DNA of 64,000 nt from Gammaproteobacteria bacterium (GCA_009841635.1 VXLJ01000011.1:1-64000), one strand, 5' to 3'. Counted from the stretch's first letter, positions 25,802 through 35,802 are shown. Notes: a model not told the origin generated them from the letters alone. Made by a program: numbers and translations.

Positions 25802-26525
25802 TCATGAACTCTGAAAGAATCCCTGCTCAACGGCGTTTTGTGTCTGGTAGTTGAGTTTTGAATGAAACCTATCGGCATTGTAATAACCGATAGTGTCGTC
25901 CAATGCATCTTTCGAAGATGCCAAGCGACGCATAGCGTTGCCTTCGAATAACCGCTTTTTATAAGGTCGCAAGCCAGGCTTCAGCCATGGCATTGTCATA
26001 ACAATCACCGACGGAGCTCATGGACTGGCGCATGCCTGCTTCTCGGCAGTGCTCACGAAACGCGATAGCCGTGTATTGCACGCCTTAATCGGCGTGCACG
26101 AGCATCTCTTCACAGGAACCCCGCGCTGCGGCTTGCTTCAAGGCGTTCACCGTCAATCGCGCATCCTGCGTCGTGGATAGGTCCCAACCCACCACCTTGC
26201 GGGCATTGACGTCCAACACCATTGCGAGGTAGGCTGCTTCCCCGCTCGCCAAGGTCATTGCCGTGACATCGCAGACCACCAGCTGCCTTGGTTCGCCCGC
26301 TTTGAATCGACGCTGCACGAGACTCCGTATCCCATGGGGACGCCCTTTCGAGACGGTGGTCTACCGGCCGTTTTTTAGCGCGACGACCCTGCAGTTGCAG
26401 CTGGCGCATCAGACCATAGACGCGCCGCCGCCCCACGTGCGGGTACCACAGTTTATTCCAACGGCGATCCTGGCTGCCCCAGACGTGCCACGGCTGTTCG
26501 CATTTTTGATAACACTCCACGTACC
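25802..26525 (-). pseudogene. IS3-family transposase (orfB) remnant
   Basis: Three minus-strand fragments together give a degenerate IS3-family orfB. The helix-turn-helix-like part (WYPHVGRRRVYGLMRQLQLQ) is followed after a frameshift near 26300 by the integrase core (LVVCDVTAMTLASGEAAYLA and VLDVNARKVVGWDLS). A TAA at HAD-stop-GVQYTA replaces the glutamine or arginine expected there. SVGDCYDNAMAEAW carries the last catalytic glutamate. A second frameshift leads to the C-terminal GYYNADRFHSKLNY. One nonsense codon and at least two frameshifts show it is inactive. I could not define terminal inverted repeats or target duplications. Confidence 0.82.
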
Positions 26526-26599
26526 GCTAAATGGCAAAAACGGGCTCATTCAGTACTAATATTTGCGTACGGACCTTTAGCAAGTTGAAAGGGTTTAGA

Positions 26600-29236
26600 T
26601 TGCCTCAATTGTTTTTACGCAAAAGCGCCTTTACCCTGCTAGTTATTTCACTGATCGCAGCAAGTTCGACTGCATTTGCCGAGGAATACGCCAGCAGCGT
26701 CATCGGTTTTGAAGGCGACATGAGATCGGTCACGGTGATTATTGAAAACCGCGCCGTATTCGAAACAACCCGTCCCAACGAGTTAGGGGAATTCGAGTTT
26801 GATGGTCTCGAGCCTGGTCGGTATTTCGTCAAAGTATCCGCGCCTGGTTATAGGACAACCCCAGCCCGGCCGATAGATCTGCCTTTAATCGAGAACAGCG
26901 CGCCTTTTGAACTAACCCGTGCCAGCACCGATGGATTCGAGTTCCACTGGGAGGAAGACCAAAGCAGCGCAGGCTACGAGTACTCATCCAGCATAAACGA
27001 ACCGGTGCAAGTCACTTTCCTTGACGAAACGTTAGAGCTTGCGGACACGCGAGCGTCCGGTTATTTACTTTCGGAATTTGACGTCGTGCTTGTCGACGCG
27101 GAGGAATCGTGGACGTCTGATCACAGCTATCGACTGCACCAAGCGTTCCGATCGGTTGGCGAGCCCAACAGATACCATCAGCGCAATCCTGAGAAAGCAA
27201 AGAGCCGCTGGGAACTTACCAAGGATGAAGTTGCGAATGACATCCACATCACAAGACATGAGGATGGGAGTCGAGTAGTACGGGTTGCAGAAGCGGCGTT
27301 TGCGCATGCCGCGCCAAAAATCGTTGAAATCGAAGGTCGAAGAGGCATCTGGTATTCGCAGCGCTTGCATCAGGCAGTTGTCCGTTTCGTGACGGACAAC
27401 GGTTTTGACACGGGCGAAGTAAGACGCCTGTTGGACGACCGCTTCGGTGTCTCGCTACGCGCCGATTTTGAGGAGCTGACAAGGTACACAACCGGTGAAA
27501 CTGCGTCGTCATTCGAGGCGTTCAAGCCGGAAGAGCTGGTCAATCTGATCAACCTGTTCGAAGAAATGCCGAAAGGGTTTCACCACATCCCTCAATTGAA
27601 GCATGTGGTGCGACGAATCGACGGGGTGCCACACCCACTGTATCCCCAAGCGCCGGCTGTCGCTTGGCCTGAGTCTGGTTACATCGAGTTTATGGAATCT
27701 GCATTTACGCAAGCTTCACTCGAAGACATCCATCGTTTGATCCTTCACGAAAAAGCCCACTTCATTTGGGCACACCTATTGGATGAGACCACCCGCCAAG
27801 ACTGGATTGAATTAGGGGAGTGGTATATGGACCCAGAATCTGATTCAGGATGGTCCACTCATCAAACGACACAATTCGTATCGGCCTATGCCCATGCAAA
27901 GAACCCCAATGAAGACATGGCCGAATCCATCGCCGACTTTGTCGTCAATCCTGATGTGCTGCGTGCAAGAGCACCCTTGAAGTATGAATTCGTACGCGAT
28001 CGTTTGATGGATGGCAATTACTATATATCCAAAATCCGCGACGATCTCACTTTCGAGGTATACAACCTATATCCAGATTACGTATACCCTGGCAAAATCA
28101 AGCGTGTGCACGTTCAAGTTGATGGCGAACCGAACGAAGACAAGCTTCTTCAGGTCGAAATTGAGCTGCACGCTTTAGACGCAGAAAAAGAAGGGGCTAA
28201 GTATGCGTACTTTCGCATCGCAAGCGACGTTGGCACCCATTTTGATATGTACCTTTATCCAAAGGACGAAACCAGTGTGCGACCTTCCGAGGGAGTCGTC
28301 CTTCGAGGTGAACACCGATTAGGGAAACACGTGAAGGCTGGCTATTGGTTTGTGGTCGCTGCAAAGATGGTCGATGCGGCCGGAAACGCGCGTTACCAAC
28401 GCGATGATACATTTGACATGAAAATCTACGTTAATAACCCGCTTGAAGATTACATCGCGCCGGAGTATGTCGCTAACTCCATCGCCTTGTCAAAATACAG
28501 TGAGATGCGAAACGTATGGGGCAAAGACCACGAAATTCAAATCACAAATGTAACATGGGATGTAGACGATGACAGGGGTCTTAGAGATCGTAACGGTTGT
28601 TATGTTCGTCTCGTGGTAGATATAGAAAACACAGGCTCTTACGATGAGTATGGAAATTTCGAAAATGACCACTGTTCAGTAAATTTCGCCATGCCGCATT
28701 ACATGCCGACCGGATCGTATAGCGTGCGGTTTGTAAGTATGATTGACGTCGGGACAAATTGGGGGGACTATGTATTTTTAAGCGATGGTGAAGAGAGGAT
28801 ACCAACCATCGATTTAGTTACCAACAATCCAGATTCCCAAGCGCCCGAATTAGACGTAAATCGCATTTATGTTGTTGCAGAACCTACTAATCCGGCGCGA
28901 CCGAATGGTGAAACTCTGGTGCAAATCACATACTATTTGCGCGAAGACAACTCGGGACTGGAGGATTCTGCGATAACCTTGAGAGATCCCCAGGGTGGTA
29001 AGCATTTCCGATGGCATCATGTCCCAGATCGTGGTGCGCTATTCTCCAGAGCGCCAGCTAATCAGTGGCAAAAACGAAAGCTTGACTGGATCCTGCCTGA
29101 AGGTTCGCCACCTGGCACGTGGGGCATTTCGGAGATCTTTACCCAGGATAAAGCGTCAAATGAAGCCAGATACAAATTTACTGAAGTAATTCACGTAGAA
29201 GTAGAGAACCAAGCTAATATCATCTTGCTGCAATGA
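26600..29236 (+). CDS. Large secreted zincin-like protein with carboxypeptidase-regulatory-like domain
   Basis: An 878-residue secreted protein. I chose TTG 26600 because GAAAGGG ends seven bases upstream and the result is a classical signal peptide (LFLRKSAFTLLVISL, cleavage near AFAEE); the frame opens earlier at ATG 26531 inside IS-derived sequence. After the signal comes a carboxypeptidase-regulatory-like beta domain (GEFEFDGLEPGRYFVKVSAP). A zincin motif H383-E-K-A-H387 (LHEKAHFIWAHLLDE) follows, with NPNEDMAESIADF (E438/E442) as a likely third ligand. The C-terminal half is made of beta-sandwich segments with many aspartates. A secreted or surface gluzincin is likely; substrate unknown. 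It is divergent from the smaller zincin, across the dead IS3 element. Confidence 0.75.
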   Translation: MPQLFLRKSAFTLLVISLIAASSTAFAEEYASSVIGFEGDMRSVTVIIENRAVFETTRPNELGEFEFDGLEPGRYFVKVSAPGYRTTPARPIDLPLIENSAPFELTRASTDGFEFHWEEDQSSAGYEYSSSINEPVQVTFLDETLELADTRASGYLLSEFDVVLVDAEESWTSDHSYRLHQAFRSVGEPNRYHQRNPEKAKSRWELTKDEVANDIHITRHEDGSRVVRVAEAAFAHAAPKIVEIEGRRGIWYSQRLHQAVVRFVTDNGFDTGEVRRLLDDRFGVSLRADFEELTRYTTGETASSFEAFKPEELVNLINLFEEMPKGFHHIPQLKHVVRRIDGVPHPLYPQAPAVAWPESGYIEFMESAFTQASLEDIHRLILHEKAHFIWAHLLDETTRQDWIELGEWYMDPESDSGWSTHQTTQFVSAYAHAKNPNEDMAESIADFVVNPDVLRARAPLKYEFVRDRLMDGNYYISKIRDDLTFEVYNLYPDYVYPGKIKRVHVQVDGEPNEDKLLQVEIELHALDAEKEGAKYAYFRIASDVGTHFDMYLYPKDETSVRPSEGVVLRGEHRLGKHVKAGYWFVVAAKMVDAAGNARYQRDDTFDMKIYVNNPLEDYIAPEYVANSIALSKYSEMRNVWGKDHEIQITNVTWDVDDDRGLRDRNGCYVRLVVDIENTGSYDEYGNFENDHCSVNFAMPHYMPTGSYSVRFVSMIDVGTNWGDYVFLSDGEERIPTIDLVTNNPDSQAPELDVNRIYVVAEPTNPARPNGETLVQITYYLREDNSGLEDSAITLRDPQGGKHFRWHHVPDRGALFSRAPANQWQKRKLDWILPEGSPPGTWGISEIFTQDKASNEARYKFTEVIHVEVENQANIILLQ

Positions 29237-29378
29237 TGTAGGGCGGCTTCGCTCTTTACGTGCTGAATGCCGCAAGAAAACACTTTCACGGGTCATCGGG
29301 TGAAGTTGAGGAGCCTGCTCATCCAACGCAACCCTCATTGGACTAGATGCGTCGTGCTGGCACAGAAAACTTGGCTAA

Positions 29379-30821
29379 CTAGGAAGGAAACCGACGCGGA
29401 TCACGACCGACAGGCACCGTGTCAGACGTCTCGATAAACCACTCGAGCATGCTGTTTTCAAGGTCGCGTTTCGTGTCGCGCAAACTTGGCTCGTCGATTA
29501 GATTGTGAGTTTCGCTAGGATCCGCGACCAAATCGTATAGCTCGTCTTGACCTAACGGGCGACGAATTAATTTATGTTTCATCGTCCGAATCATCGTTGT
29601 TCGGCATACGGTTTCTGGCTCTTCCTGCTGCAATGTGCCTTTAGGATAGTAAATGCCTTTCACTGGTGGGTTCGATCGGTCCCAACGACCTTCGAAAGCA
29701 TGTGGTTCTGCTTCGCCGTAACCGCCTTCCGCAAATACACATCTATTCGGATCGGCACGTTGGCCGTTCAAATTCGGTACGAATGATCGTGAGAAGTGGG
29801 TGTGTTCGCTTGGTATATCGGCAAGCTCTAAAACAGACGCCATAAGATCAAGCATTTCAATTGGCTCATTAACTGTATGACCGACAACGCCACCAGGTGC
29901 TTTAACAATAAGCGGCACGCGGGAAATGGGATCACTGTAATCGGTTGGCCATTTTTCTACTAATCCAAAATCACCAGCCCAATCGCCATGATCGGATGAA
30001 ATGATCAATACGGTATCTTCGAACAAATTGAGCTCATCCATCACATCCAGAAGCTCGCCTAAGAGCCAATCTGTGTAACTGATCATCCCAAGATAAATGG
30101 CGTTTATCTGCTTGAAGAACATGGCATCTAATTCATCTAAACGCCGGTACTTGCGTATCAATTCATAGAAATTGGGCTTCTTATCTAAATTTGCAGGACG
30201 CAGATCCGGTATATCTTGTGCCTTGTATAGATGGTAAAAATTACTGTGCGTGGTATATGATGGATGCGGTTGTAAAAGAGGTAAAAATAGAAAGAACGGA
30301 TTGGCACCAGATTTGCGAGTTCGCAGAAAATCTATTCCAGCCTTCACTTTAATATAGTCACCGATTTCATCGTGTTCGCAATTCAATGGTTTGTAATGAA
30401 AGCTGTAATACTCTTTTTCGCCGAATTTATATAGGTTTTCGCGTTCAACGCCCATGGGCTCGCAATATTCTTTGATGCAACCTAGACTTTCCGGTGCAAG
30501 CAGATCGTTTTTGCCGAACCAGTGGATGTCATAGCCGCCTTCATACAAGTATTTAAATAAATGTGGTTCATGCGGTCGAATCAGATGCCATAGGGTTCGA
30601 TGCCCAGCGCAATGAGGGTATAGACCCGTCATCATGGACACACGTGACTCAGTACATTGAGAGTTTTGCACAAAACATTTATCAAATCGCGTTCCTTCGT
30701 TTGCGACACGATCATAGTTCGGCGTTTCAACTAATGGATGGCCGTAACAAGCTAAACTTTCAGCCCGCATTTCATCAGGCTGAAAGAAAATAAAGTTCGT
30801 CCGTTTCACCGTTGGCACCAA
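29379..30821 (-). CDS. Sulfatase-family hydrolase (alkaline phosphatase superfamily)
   Basis: A 480-residue sulfatase-like hydrolase. The N-terminal metal site reads FIFFQPDEMRAESLACYGHP, the nucleophile region is QC56-T-E-S-R60 followed by MMTGLYPH, and the downstream metal-binding motif is SSDHGDW. Active sulfatases need a formylglycine made from the cysteine of C-x-P-x-R; here proline is replaced by glutamate, so maturation by FGE is uncertain. No signal peptide is visible, which suggests a cytoplasmic enzyme. Start is uncertain: TTG 30821, GTG 30818 or GTG 30809, none with a good ribosome-binding site. It is divergent from the DUF1800/DUF1501 genes. Confidence 0.82.
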   Translation of the reverse strand: MVPTVKRTNFIFFQPDEMRAESLACYGHPLVETPNYDRVANEGTRFDKCFVQNSQCTESRVSMMTGLYPHCAGHRTLWHLIRPHEPHLFKYLYEGGYDIHWFGKNDLLAPESLGCIKEYCEPMGVERENLYKFGEKEYYSFHYKPLNCEHDEIGDYIKVKAGIDFLRTRKSGANPFFLFLPLLQPHPSYTTHSNFYHLYKAQDIPDLRPANLDKKPNFYELIRKYRRLDELDAMFFKQINAIYLGMISYTDWLLGELLDVMDELNLFEDTVLIISSDHGDWAGDFGLVEKWPTDYSDPISRVPLIVKAPGGVVGHTVNEPIEMLDLMASVLELADIPSEHTHFSRSFVPNLNGQRADPNRCVFAEGGYGEAEPHAFEGRWDRSNPPVKGIYYPKGTLQQEEPETVCRTTMIRTMKHKLIRRPLGQDELYDLVADPSETHNLIDEPSLRDTKRDLENSMLEWFIETSDTVPVGRDPRRFPS

Positions 30822-31225
30822 GTAACTATTAGAAGAATTTTCATCGTTTCAGGTATCGATTCGCTATTGCGCGGCCTGTGCAATGCTAACCCCGAATCGT
30901 TGCTTGTATAGAACCTAGTTCCCGTCAAGACAGTTAGGCTGGTCGTTGGCAAGGTAAACGACAGTCGGCAGCTGAAGTTCTAAATTTCATTCTCGGTCGC
31001 GCGTGCTATTGAATCTCACCATCGACAAGCCTCATTTCAATTTGAAAGCATGAACCTGAGGTGCGAATTTCAATCAACTCGGGCTTTGACAGCGGCGCAT
31101 GTTCTCCAAGGCCAGTAATTTTTAATACACAAGGCAGATTTGGCTGTACACATGCTCCATTGAAGCTTCTTTATTTTTGGCGATCGTTCTGTATACTCAA
31201 CTCCATAAACATTGAGAACAATGTA
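30822..31225. other. Divergent intergenic region
   Basis: About 400 bases between the sulfatase-like and DUF1800 genes. The plus-strand frame is open from ATG 31061, but the first 55 codons look non-coding and precede a perfect lipoprotein signal. Promoters for both genes should lie here; none is clear enough to place. Confidence 0.45.
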
Positions 31226-32938
31226 ATGAGGCAGCGAGTGGCTCTGCGCGCACTGGCGTGCATTGCGTTCAGCGTGTTTTTAGTGAGCTGCGGTGGCGGC
31301 GGGTCAAGTTCGCCAGCGAATCCCGTAGCAAATCCGCCACCTCAAGCTCCCCCGCCGCCACCACCACCTGTTCCTACATCAGCTGAGTTAGAAGCGGCGG
31401 CGGCGTTTGCTAGTCGGGCTACCTTCGGTATGCCGTACACCGGCATCTACCGGATCGCTGATAAGGGTCATGAGGCATGGTTAGACGACCAGCTAGCCAT
31501 GGAGCCATCTAGTCATCTTGAATTTGCGGATGAACTGATTCGCCGTCGTGACGCAGGAGAATTCAAGCCAGCGGATGACGGCATCTTGCTCACCATTACG
31601 TTCTGGCGCGCTGCTTGGTGGAACCGAGCGATAACAGCACCGGATCAAGTTCAACAACGCGTTGCGTATGCACTCAGTCAGATCTTTGTCGTTTCTGATA
31701 TTGATTTGCTGCGGGACAATCCGCCAGCCATCACGAGCTTCAATGATGTGCTTCTAAAAGGTGCTACCGGCAACTTCCGCGATTTGCTCTACGATGTTTC
31801 GTTGCATCCGGCGATGGGAATCTATCTAAGTCACGTTAATAACCGTAAAGCCGATCCTGAAAACAACATCTTTCCTGATGAGAACTTCGCTCGCGAAGTC
31901 ATGCAACTATTCACTATTGGCCTCTTTGAGCTCAACGAAGACGGCACGTACCAGTACGACGCAAACGGCCGTTTAATCCCAACGTACGACAGCGATGACA
32001 TTCGGGAATACGCTAAGGTTTTCACTGGCTTGTCATACAGCGGACCCAATGCGTGGTTTGGTCGCTGGCGACCTTATTTCCGTGAACCGATGCAGATGTT
32101 TGAAGAACATCATGAACCGGGTCCCAAGCACTTGCTAGGTGGCGTAGTCGTACCAGAAGGTCAGACTGGCTTGGAAGATGTGGAGGATGCGGTCGATAGC
32201 TTGTTCAACCATCCAAACGTGGGACCTTTCATTGGTCGACAACTGATTCAGCGCCTCACGACTTCAAATCCGTCCCCAGCCTACATTCAGCGTGTGACGA
32301 ATGCGTTCAATGGCGATGAGACGGGTATACGAGGTGATATGAAAGCGGTCGTGAAGGCGATACTGCTAGACCCGGAAGTGGCCGACCCAATAAATCCGAA
32401 TCACTTCGGCAAGTTGCGCGAGCCTGTGTTGCGCTTGGCCGCTTTAGCTCGTCAGTTCAATGCAGAGTGTGAAGACGGCATGTTCTACAACAATGGCTAT
32501 CGGATGCAATATCACGGGCAACAACACCCGTTGGCGGCACCGAGCGTTTTCAACTTTTATTCCCCGTTTCATGCTCCGGCTGGGGCAATCGCCGAAAGCA
32601 ACTTGGTTGCCCCGGAATTTCAGATTACGACGGCCACAACGGTCATCAATATGGTCAATCTAATTGATCTCGGTTTGTTCCACGACGATCAACTGTTCTC
32701 GCCGAGCGAACCATTTGAACCGACCAACATCAATATCGATGACTACATCGAGATGGCGACCAACATTGACCTCTTAATCGATCGCTTGGATCTTGTGATG
32801 ATGGCGGGGCGCTTGGATGAAGCAACACGCTTGCGAATCAAGCTTGGGATTGAGAGTGTTGGTACTGATAACGCTGATCGTGCTCGACATGCCATATACC
32901 TAATGGCGATTGCACCCACTTACGTTGTGGAGAACTGA
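31226..32938 (+). CDS. DUF1800 family lipoprotein
   Basis: A 570-residue DUF1800 protein. I chose ATG 31226 because it gives a lipoprotein signal peptide with lipobox FLVSC followed by a GGGGSSSP linker and a proline-rich spacer; the frame upstream to 31061 adds 55 residues that destroy this. The DUF1800 domain starts near ELEAAAAFASRATFG and includes NFAREVMQLFTIGLFELN and FTGLSYSGPNAWFG. The protein is probably anchored in a membrane facing the periplasm. Function is unknown. It is almost always found next to a DUF1501 gene, as here, with only two bases between stop and start, so the two proteins probably act together. Confidence 0.88.
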   Translation: MRQRVALRALACIAFSVFLVSCGGGGSSSPANPVANPPPQAPPPPPPPVPTSAELEAAAAFASRATFGMPYTGIYRIADKGHEAWLDDQLAMEPSSHLEFADELIRRRDAGEFKPADDGILLTITFWRAAWWNRAITAPDQVQQRVAYALSQIFVVSDIDLLRDNPPAITSFNDVLLKGATGNFRDLLYDVSLHPAMGIYLSHVNNRKADPENNIFPDENFAREVMQLFTIGLFELNEDGTYQYDANGRLIPTYDSDDIREYAKVFTGLSYSGPNAWFGRWRPYFREPMQMFEEHHEPGPKHLLGGVVVPEGQTGLEDVEDAVDSLFNHPNVGPFIGRQLIQRLTTSNPSPAYIQRVTNAFNGDETGIRGDMKAVVKAILLDPEVADPINPNHFGKLREPVLRLAALARQFNAECEDGMFYNNGYRMQYHGQQHPLAAPSVFNFYSPFHAPAGAIAESNLVAPEFQITTATTVINMVNLIDLGLFHDDQLFSPSEPFEPTNINIDDYIEMATNIDLLIDRLDLVMMAGRLDEATRLRIKLGIESVGTDNADRARHAIYLMAIAPTYVVEN

Positions 32939-32940
32939 GC

Positions 32941-34323
32941 ATGCCATCGCGACGAACATTCCTAACTCATAGTTGTGGCATGGGCGTGGCGGCCGCCACG
33001 TCGAGCAGTACGTTGCTTTCGATGGCTTTTGCTCGCCAAGCGGCGGCAGCGCATCATGGTGACGATTACAAAGCGCTGGTTTGCATCATGCTGGCCGGTG
33101 GCAATGACGCGTTCAACATGCTGGTTCCACATGACCAAGATCAGTACGACGAGTACGTCACGTTTCGGTCGGATTTGGCGTTGCCGCGCGATGACTTGCT
33201 ACCGCTGCCGGAAAATAGCGAAGGCCGCACCTATGCGTTGCATCCGGGCATGGCGGAATTAGAAGAGTTGTACCGGGAAGGCGAACTAGCCATCGTGAAT
33301 AACGTCGGCACCTTAGTGGAGCCTATTGATACGGCACAACTGCAAGCTGGCTACGCCCGAGTTCCGGTTGGCTTGTATTCGCACTCAGACCAGCAAATGC
33401 AATGGCAAACTGCAGTGAGTTACAGTCGCAGCGCGACCCATGGTTGGGCTGGGCGAATTGCGGATTTGCACGGGCCGGAATTGGCGAATGGCCTTTCGAT
33501 GAACATTTCGCTCAACGGCACCAACGTCTTCCAAAGTGGCGCGCAAGCAGTTCCTTACAACATTCATCCAGAAGGTGATGGTGCTCAAACCATTTGGGCC
33601 TATGGCGACGACGGTGGTTACAACAGCCGCCGCAAACAGATGATCGATGACGTGTTTTCGGTACACCATGACAACCTATTGCGCAATGAATATGCCTATC
33701 GCATGCGCAAGTCGCTTGATAACGCTGAAATCTTCATCGAGGCTATTCGATCGGCCCCAGAAATTCAAACGTCGTTTCTCGATCAACGGCTCTCACAAGC
33801 ACTTCACCAAGTGGCTCGCGTCATCTCAGTCCGCGAAACCTTGGGCGCACACCGTCAGACGTTTTATGTGCTTATTGGCGGCTGGGATCATCACGACGAA
33901 GTCTTGAACAACCAGGCACGCATGTTGCCGTACGTCAGCAAAGCGATGCGCCAGTTTCGGGACGCCTTGCGCGAAATCAACATGTACGACAACGTCACAA
34001 CGTTCACCATCTCGGATTTTGGGCGGACGCTGACGTCAAATGGCAAAGGTTCGGATCATGGCTGGGGTGCCCACCATCTTGTGATGGGTGGCGCGGTAAA
34101 TGGTGGGACCATGTATGGCACCTATCCGACGTTACATCAAGATCACCCGATGGATACTGGACGTGGGGTCTTCATGCCAACGACAAGCACGGAAGAGTAT
34201 TTCGGCGAGTTGGCGTTGTGGTTTGGCGTCGCGCCGAGCGATTTAGATCGGGTGCTGCCTAATGTGAGGAATTTCTACGCACCTGGATCGGCGTCGTCGC
34301 CGTTGGGTTATATGGCGATTTAG
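32941..34323 (+). CDS. DUF1501 family Tat-exported protein
   Basis: A 460-residue DUF1501 protein with a twin-arginine signal (PSRRTFLTHSCGMGVAAAT) implying folded export to the periplasm. Family landmarks are LVCIMLAGGNDAFNMLVPHD, SHSDQQMQWQTA, LIGGWDHHDEVLNNQ and DFGRTLTSNGKGSDHGWGAHH; DUF1501 is distantly related to the sulfatase/alkaline phosphatase fold, and the clustered Asp and His residues could bind metal. It is translationally coupled to the DUF1800 gene. The pair is known from many marine bacteria, but its substrate is unknown. Confidence 0.9.
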   Translation: MPSRRTFLTHSCGMGVAAATSSSTLLSMAFARQAAAAHHGDDYKALVCIMLAGGNDAFNMLVPHDQDQYDEYVTFRSDLALPRDDLLPLPENSEGRTYALHPGMAELEELYREGELAIVNNVGTLVEPIDTAQLQAGYARVPVGLYSHSDQQMQWQTAVSYSRSATHGWAGRIADLHGPELANGLSMNISLNGTNVFQSGAQAVPYNIHPEGDGAQTIWAYGDDGGYNSRRKQMIDDVFSVHHDNLLRNEYAYRMRKSLDNAEIFIEAIRSAPEIQTSFLDQRLSQALHQVARVISVRETLGAHRQTFYVLIGGWDHHDEVLNNQARMLPYVSKAMRQFRDALREINMYDNVTTFTISDFGRTLTSNGKGSDHGWGAHHLVMGGAVNGGTMYGTYPTLHQDHPMDTGRGVFMPTTSTEEYFGELALWFGVAPSDLDRVLPNVRNFYAPGSASSPLGYMAI

Positions 34324-34472
34324 TAGACGTTTTTCTACAACACTAGACTTGCGAATTGCGCAAGCTGAAGTGACTAGGCCATGACCGTTTTGCCATTCGC
34401 AAAGTAATTGCATCCCGAGTTCAGTAGAAAATAGTTTGCGAACGTGGTCGTAATGACATCATTTCTAGCAAC

Positions 34473-35342
34473 TTGAACGAATCACTAACAAATCCAGAAC
34501 AATTTTTAGTGAAAGCTGGCGAACAGGTCCAGCTAAGTGAACGTCCTACCCAAAGTCCCGATTTTTCGCTGACTCGATCGGAAGCGCGCAAGAGCTTGCG
34601 CGATTGCGTCGACGTGTTAGCGTTGCTGCAGCACCGGTTGTATGCTGAGAACTCGCGCTCGATGTTGTTGATTTTTCAAGGCATGGATGCATCGGGCAAA
34701 GACAGCACCATTCGTCGTGTTACGACCGGCCTGAACCCGGCCGGCGTGCAAGTTCATGCATTCGGGATGCCCACCGAACAAGACTTTGCAAATTCCTATT
34801 TAAGCCGCCACTGGGATCGTCTGCCCACGCGTGGACAAATCGGGATTCATAACCGTTCGCATTACGAAGAAGTGACGGTCACCCGTGTGCATCCGAACTT
34901 ACTACGGTCGCGCGGACTTAGTCTTGGCGACATCAATGATGATTTTTGGCGAGAGCGATATGAGGACATTCGCGCATTTGAACGCCACGTGGCGAGGCAA
35001 AGTCATACGACGATCATCAAGTTCTTTTTACACATTTCAAAGGACGAGCAGCGCAATCGATTGCTAGAGCGACTCGATGATCCCGAGAAAAACTGGAAGC
35101 TCGATAACAGTGATATCCGCGAACGGACGTATTGGGACGACTTTCAAGCGGCTTACAACGATGCCATTAGTGCCACGTCTACAGAATGGGCGCCTTGGTA
35201 CGTCATTCCGGCCGATCAAAAACGCTTCGCGCGCTTGGCGGTTGCCGAAGTGTTAGCCGCAAGACTCTCGGCGATGGACCCGCAGTTTCCGAAACCTCAT
35301 GCTGACTTTGAGAGCGCGCGCCACGAGCTGATGCGGTCCTGA
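34473..35342 (+). CDS. Polyphosphate kinase 2 family protein
   Basis: A 289-residue single-domain PPK2 enzyme, which transfers phosphate between polyphosphate and nucleotides. Walker A-like GMDASGKDST (about residue 70), the R-containing helix, NRSHYEEV (lid and Walker B region) and KFFLHISKDEQRNRLLERL are all present, so it should be active. Single-domain PPK2 proteins use ADP, AMP or GDP depending on class; the class cannot be fixed here. The start is TTG 34473 because no ATG or GTG in frame precedes the conserved part. It stands alone between the DUF1501 gene and the tRNA cluster. Confidence 0.9.
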   Translation: MNESLTNPEQFLVKAGEQVQLSERPTQSPDFSLTRSEARKSLRDCVDVLALLQHRLYAENSRSMLLIFQGMDASGKDSTIRRVTTGLNPAGVQVHAFGMPTEQDFANSYLSRHWDRLPTRGQIGIHNRSHYEEVTVTRVHPNLLRSRGLSLGDINDDFWRERYEDIRAFERHVARQSHTTIIKFFLHISKDEQRNRLLERLDDPEKNWKLDNSDIRERTYWDDFQAAYNDAISATSTEWAPWYVIPADQKRFARLAVAEVLAARLSAMDPQFPKPHADFESARHELMRS

Positions 35343-35424
35343 GAGAGTTCCTAGGGTCTTCGGCCGCTTTCACTTCCTAAAATTTTGCGCTTGCTTGACG
35401 CGCATGGTCATCAGTTCACCTTTT

Positions 35425-35500
35425 GCCACCATAGCTCAGCCGGTAGAGCAGCTCACTTGTAATGAGAAGGTCCAGGGTTCAATTCCTTGTGGTGGCACCA
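35425..35500 (+). tRNA. tRNA-Thr (anticodon TGT)
   Basis: A 76-base tRNA with acceptor GCCACCA pairing TGGTGGC, discriminator A and encoded CCA. D-loop AGCTCAGCCGGTAGAGC, anticodon loop CTTGTAA giving TGT, and T-loop GGTTCAATTCC are standard. First of five tRNAs in the order also found before secE or tuf in other gammaproteobacteria. Confidence 0.96.
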
Positions 35501-35631
35501 GTTTTACGAGTATTTGCTGGTGTTTTATTCGTATCTGCGATGGATCCGTTTTTGCACGGTTTAGTGCTTGTTAACGCAATCCCAGTCTGGATGAGATTTA
35601 CATAAGATTGCGCTTTGTGTCGCGGAAATAT

Positions 35632-35660
35632 TTGACACGGAAGGACTGGATAGAGAAAAT
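35632..35660 (+). promoter_or_regulatory. Probable promoter of the tRNA-Tyr/Gly/Thr/Trp cluster
   Basis: TTGACA (35632-35637) and GAAAAT (35655-35660) are separated by 17 bases, and a GC-rich discriminator (TCTGCGCC) follows, as in stringently controlled stable-RNA promoters. tRNA-Tyr begins at 35685. The -10 box is only a 4/6 match. Confidence 0.5.
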
Positions 35661-35684
35661 TCTGCGCCTAAATTTGCACGTGCA

Positions 35685-35769
35685 GGAGGGGTTCCCGAGC
35701 GGCCAAAGGGACCAGACTGTAAATCTGACGGCTCAGCCTTCGTAGGTTCGAATCCTACCCCCTCCACCA
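35685..35769 (+). tRNA. tRNA-Tyr (anticodon GTA)
   Basis: An 85-base class II tRNA with long variable arm. Acceptor GGAGGGG pairs CCCCTCC, with discriminator A and encoded CCA. Anticodon loop ACTGTAAAT gives GTA. T-loop GGTTCGAATCC. Confidence 0.96.
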
Positions 35770-35802
35770 TATGGTCTTGGATTCGAGTTATTGGGTCGTA
35801 TG

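Noticed and set aside
25581-26530. Intact insertion sequence
   Set aside because: The transposase is broken by a nonsense codon and two frameshifts, and no terminal inverted repeats or target-site duplication could be set.
31061-31225. N-terminal extension of the DUF1800 protein
   Set aside because: The added 55 residues are not coding-like and would bury a perfect lipoprotein signal peptide starting at 31226.
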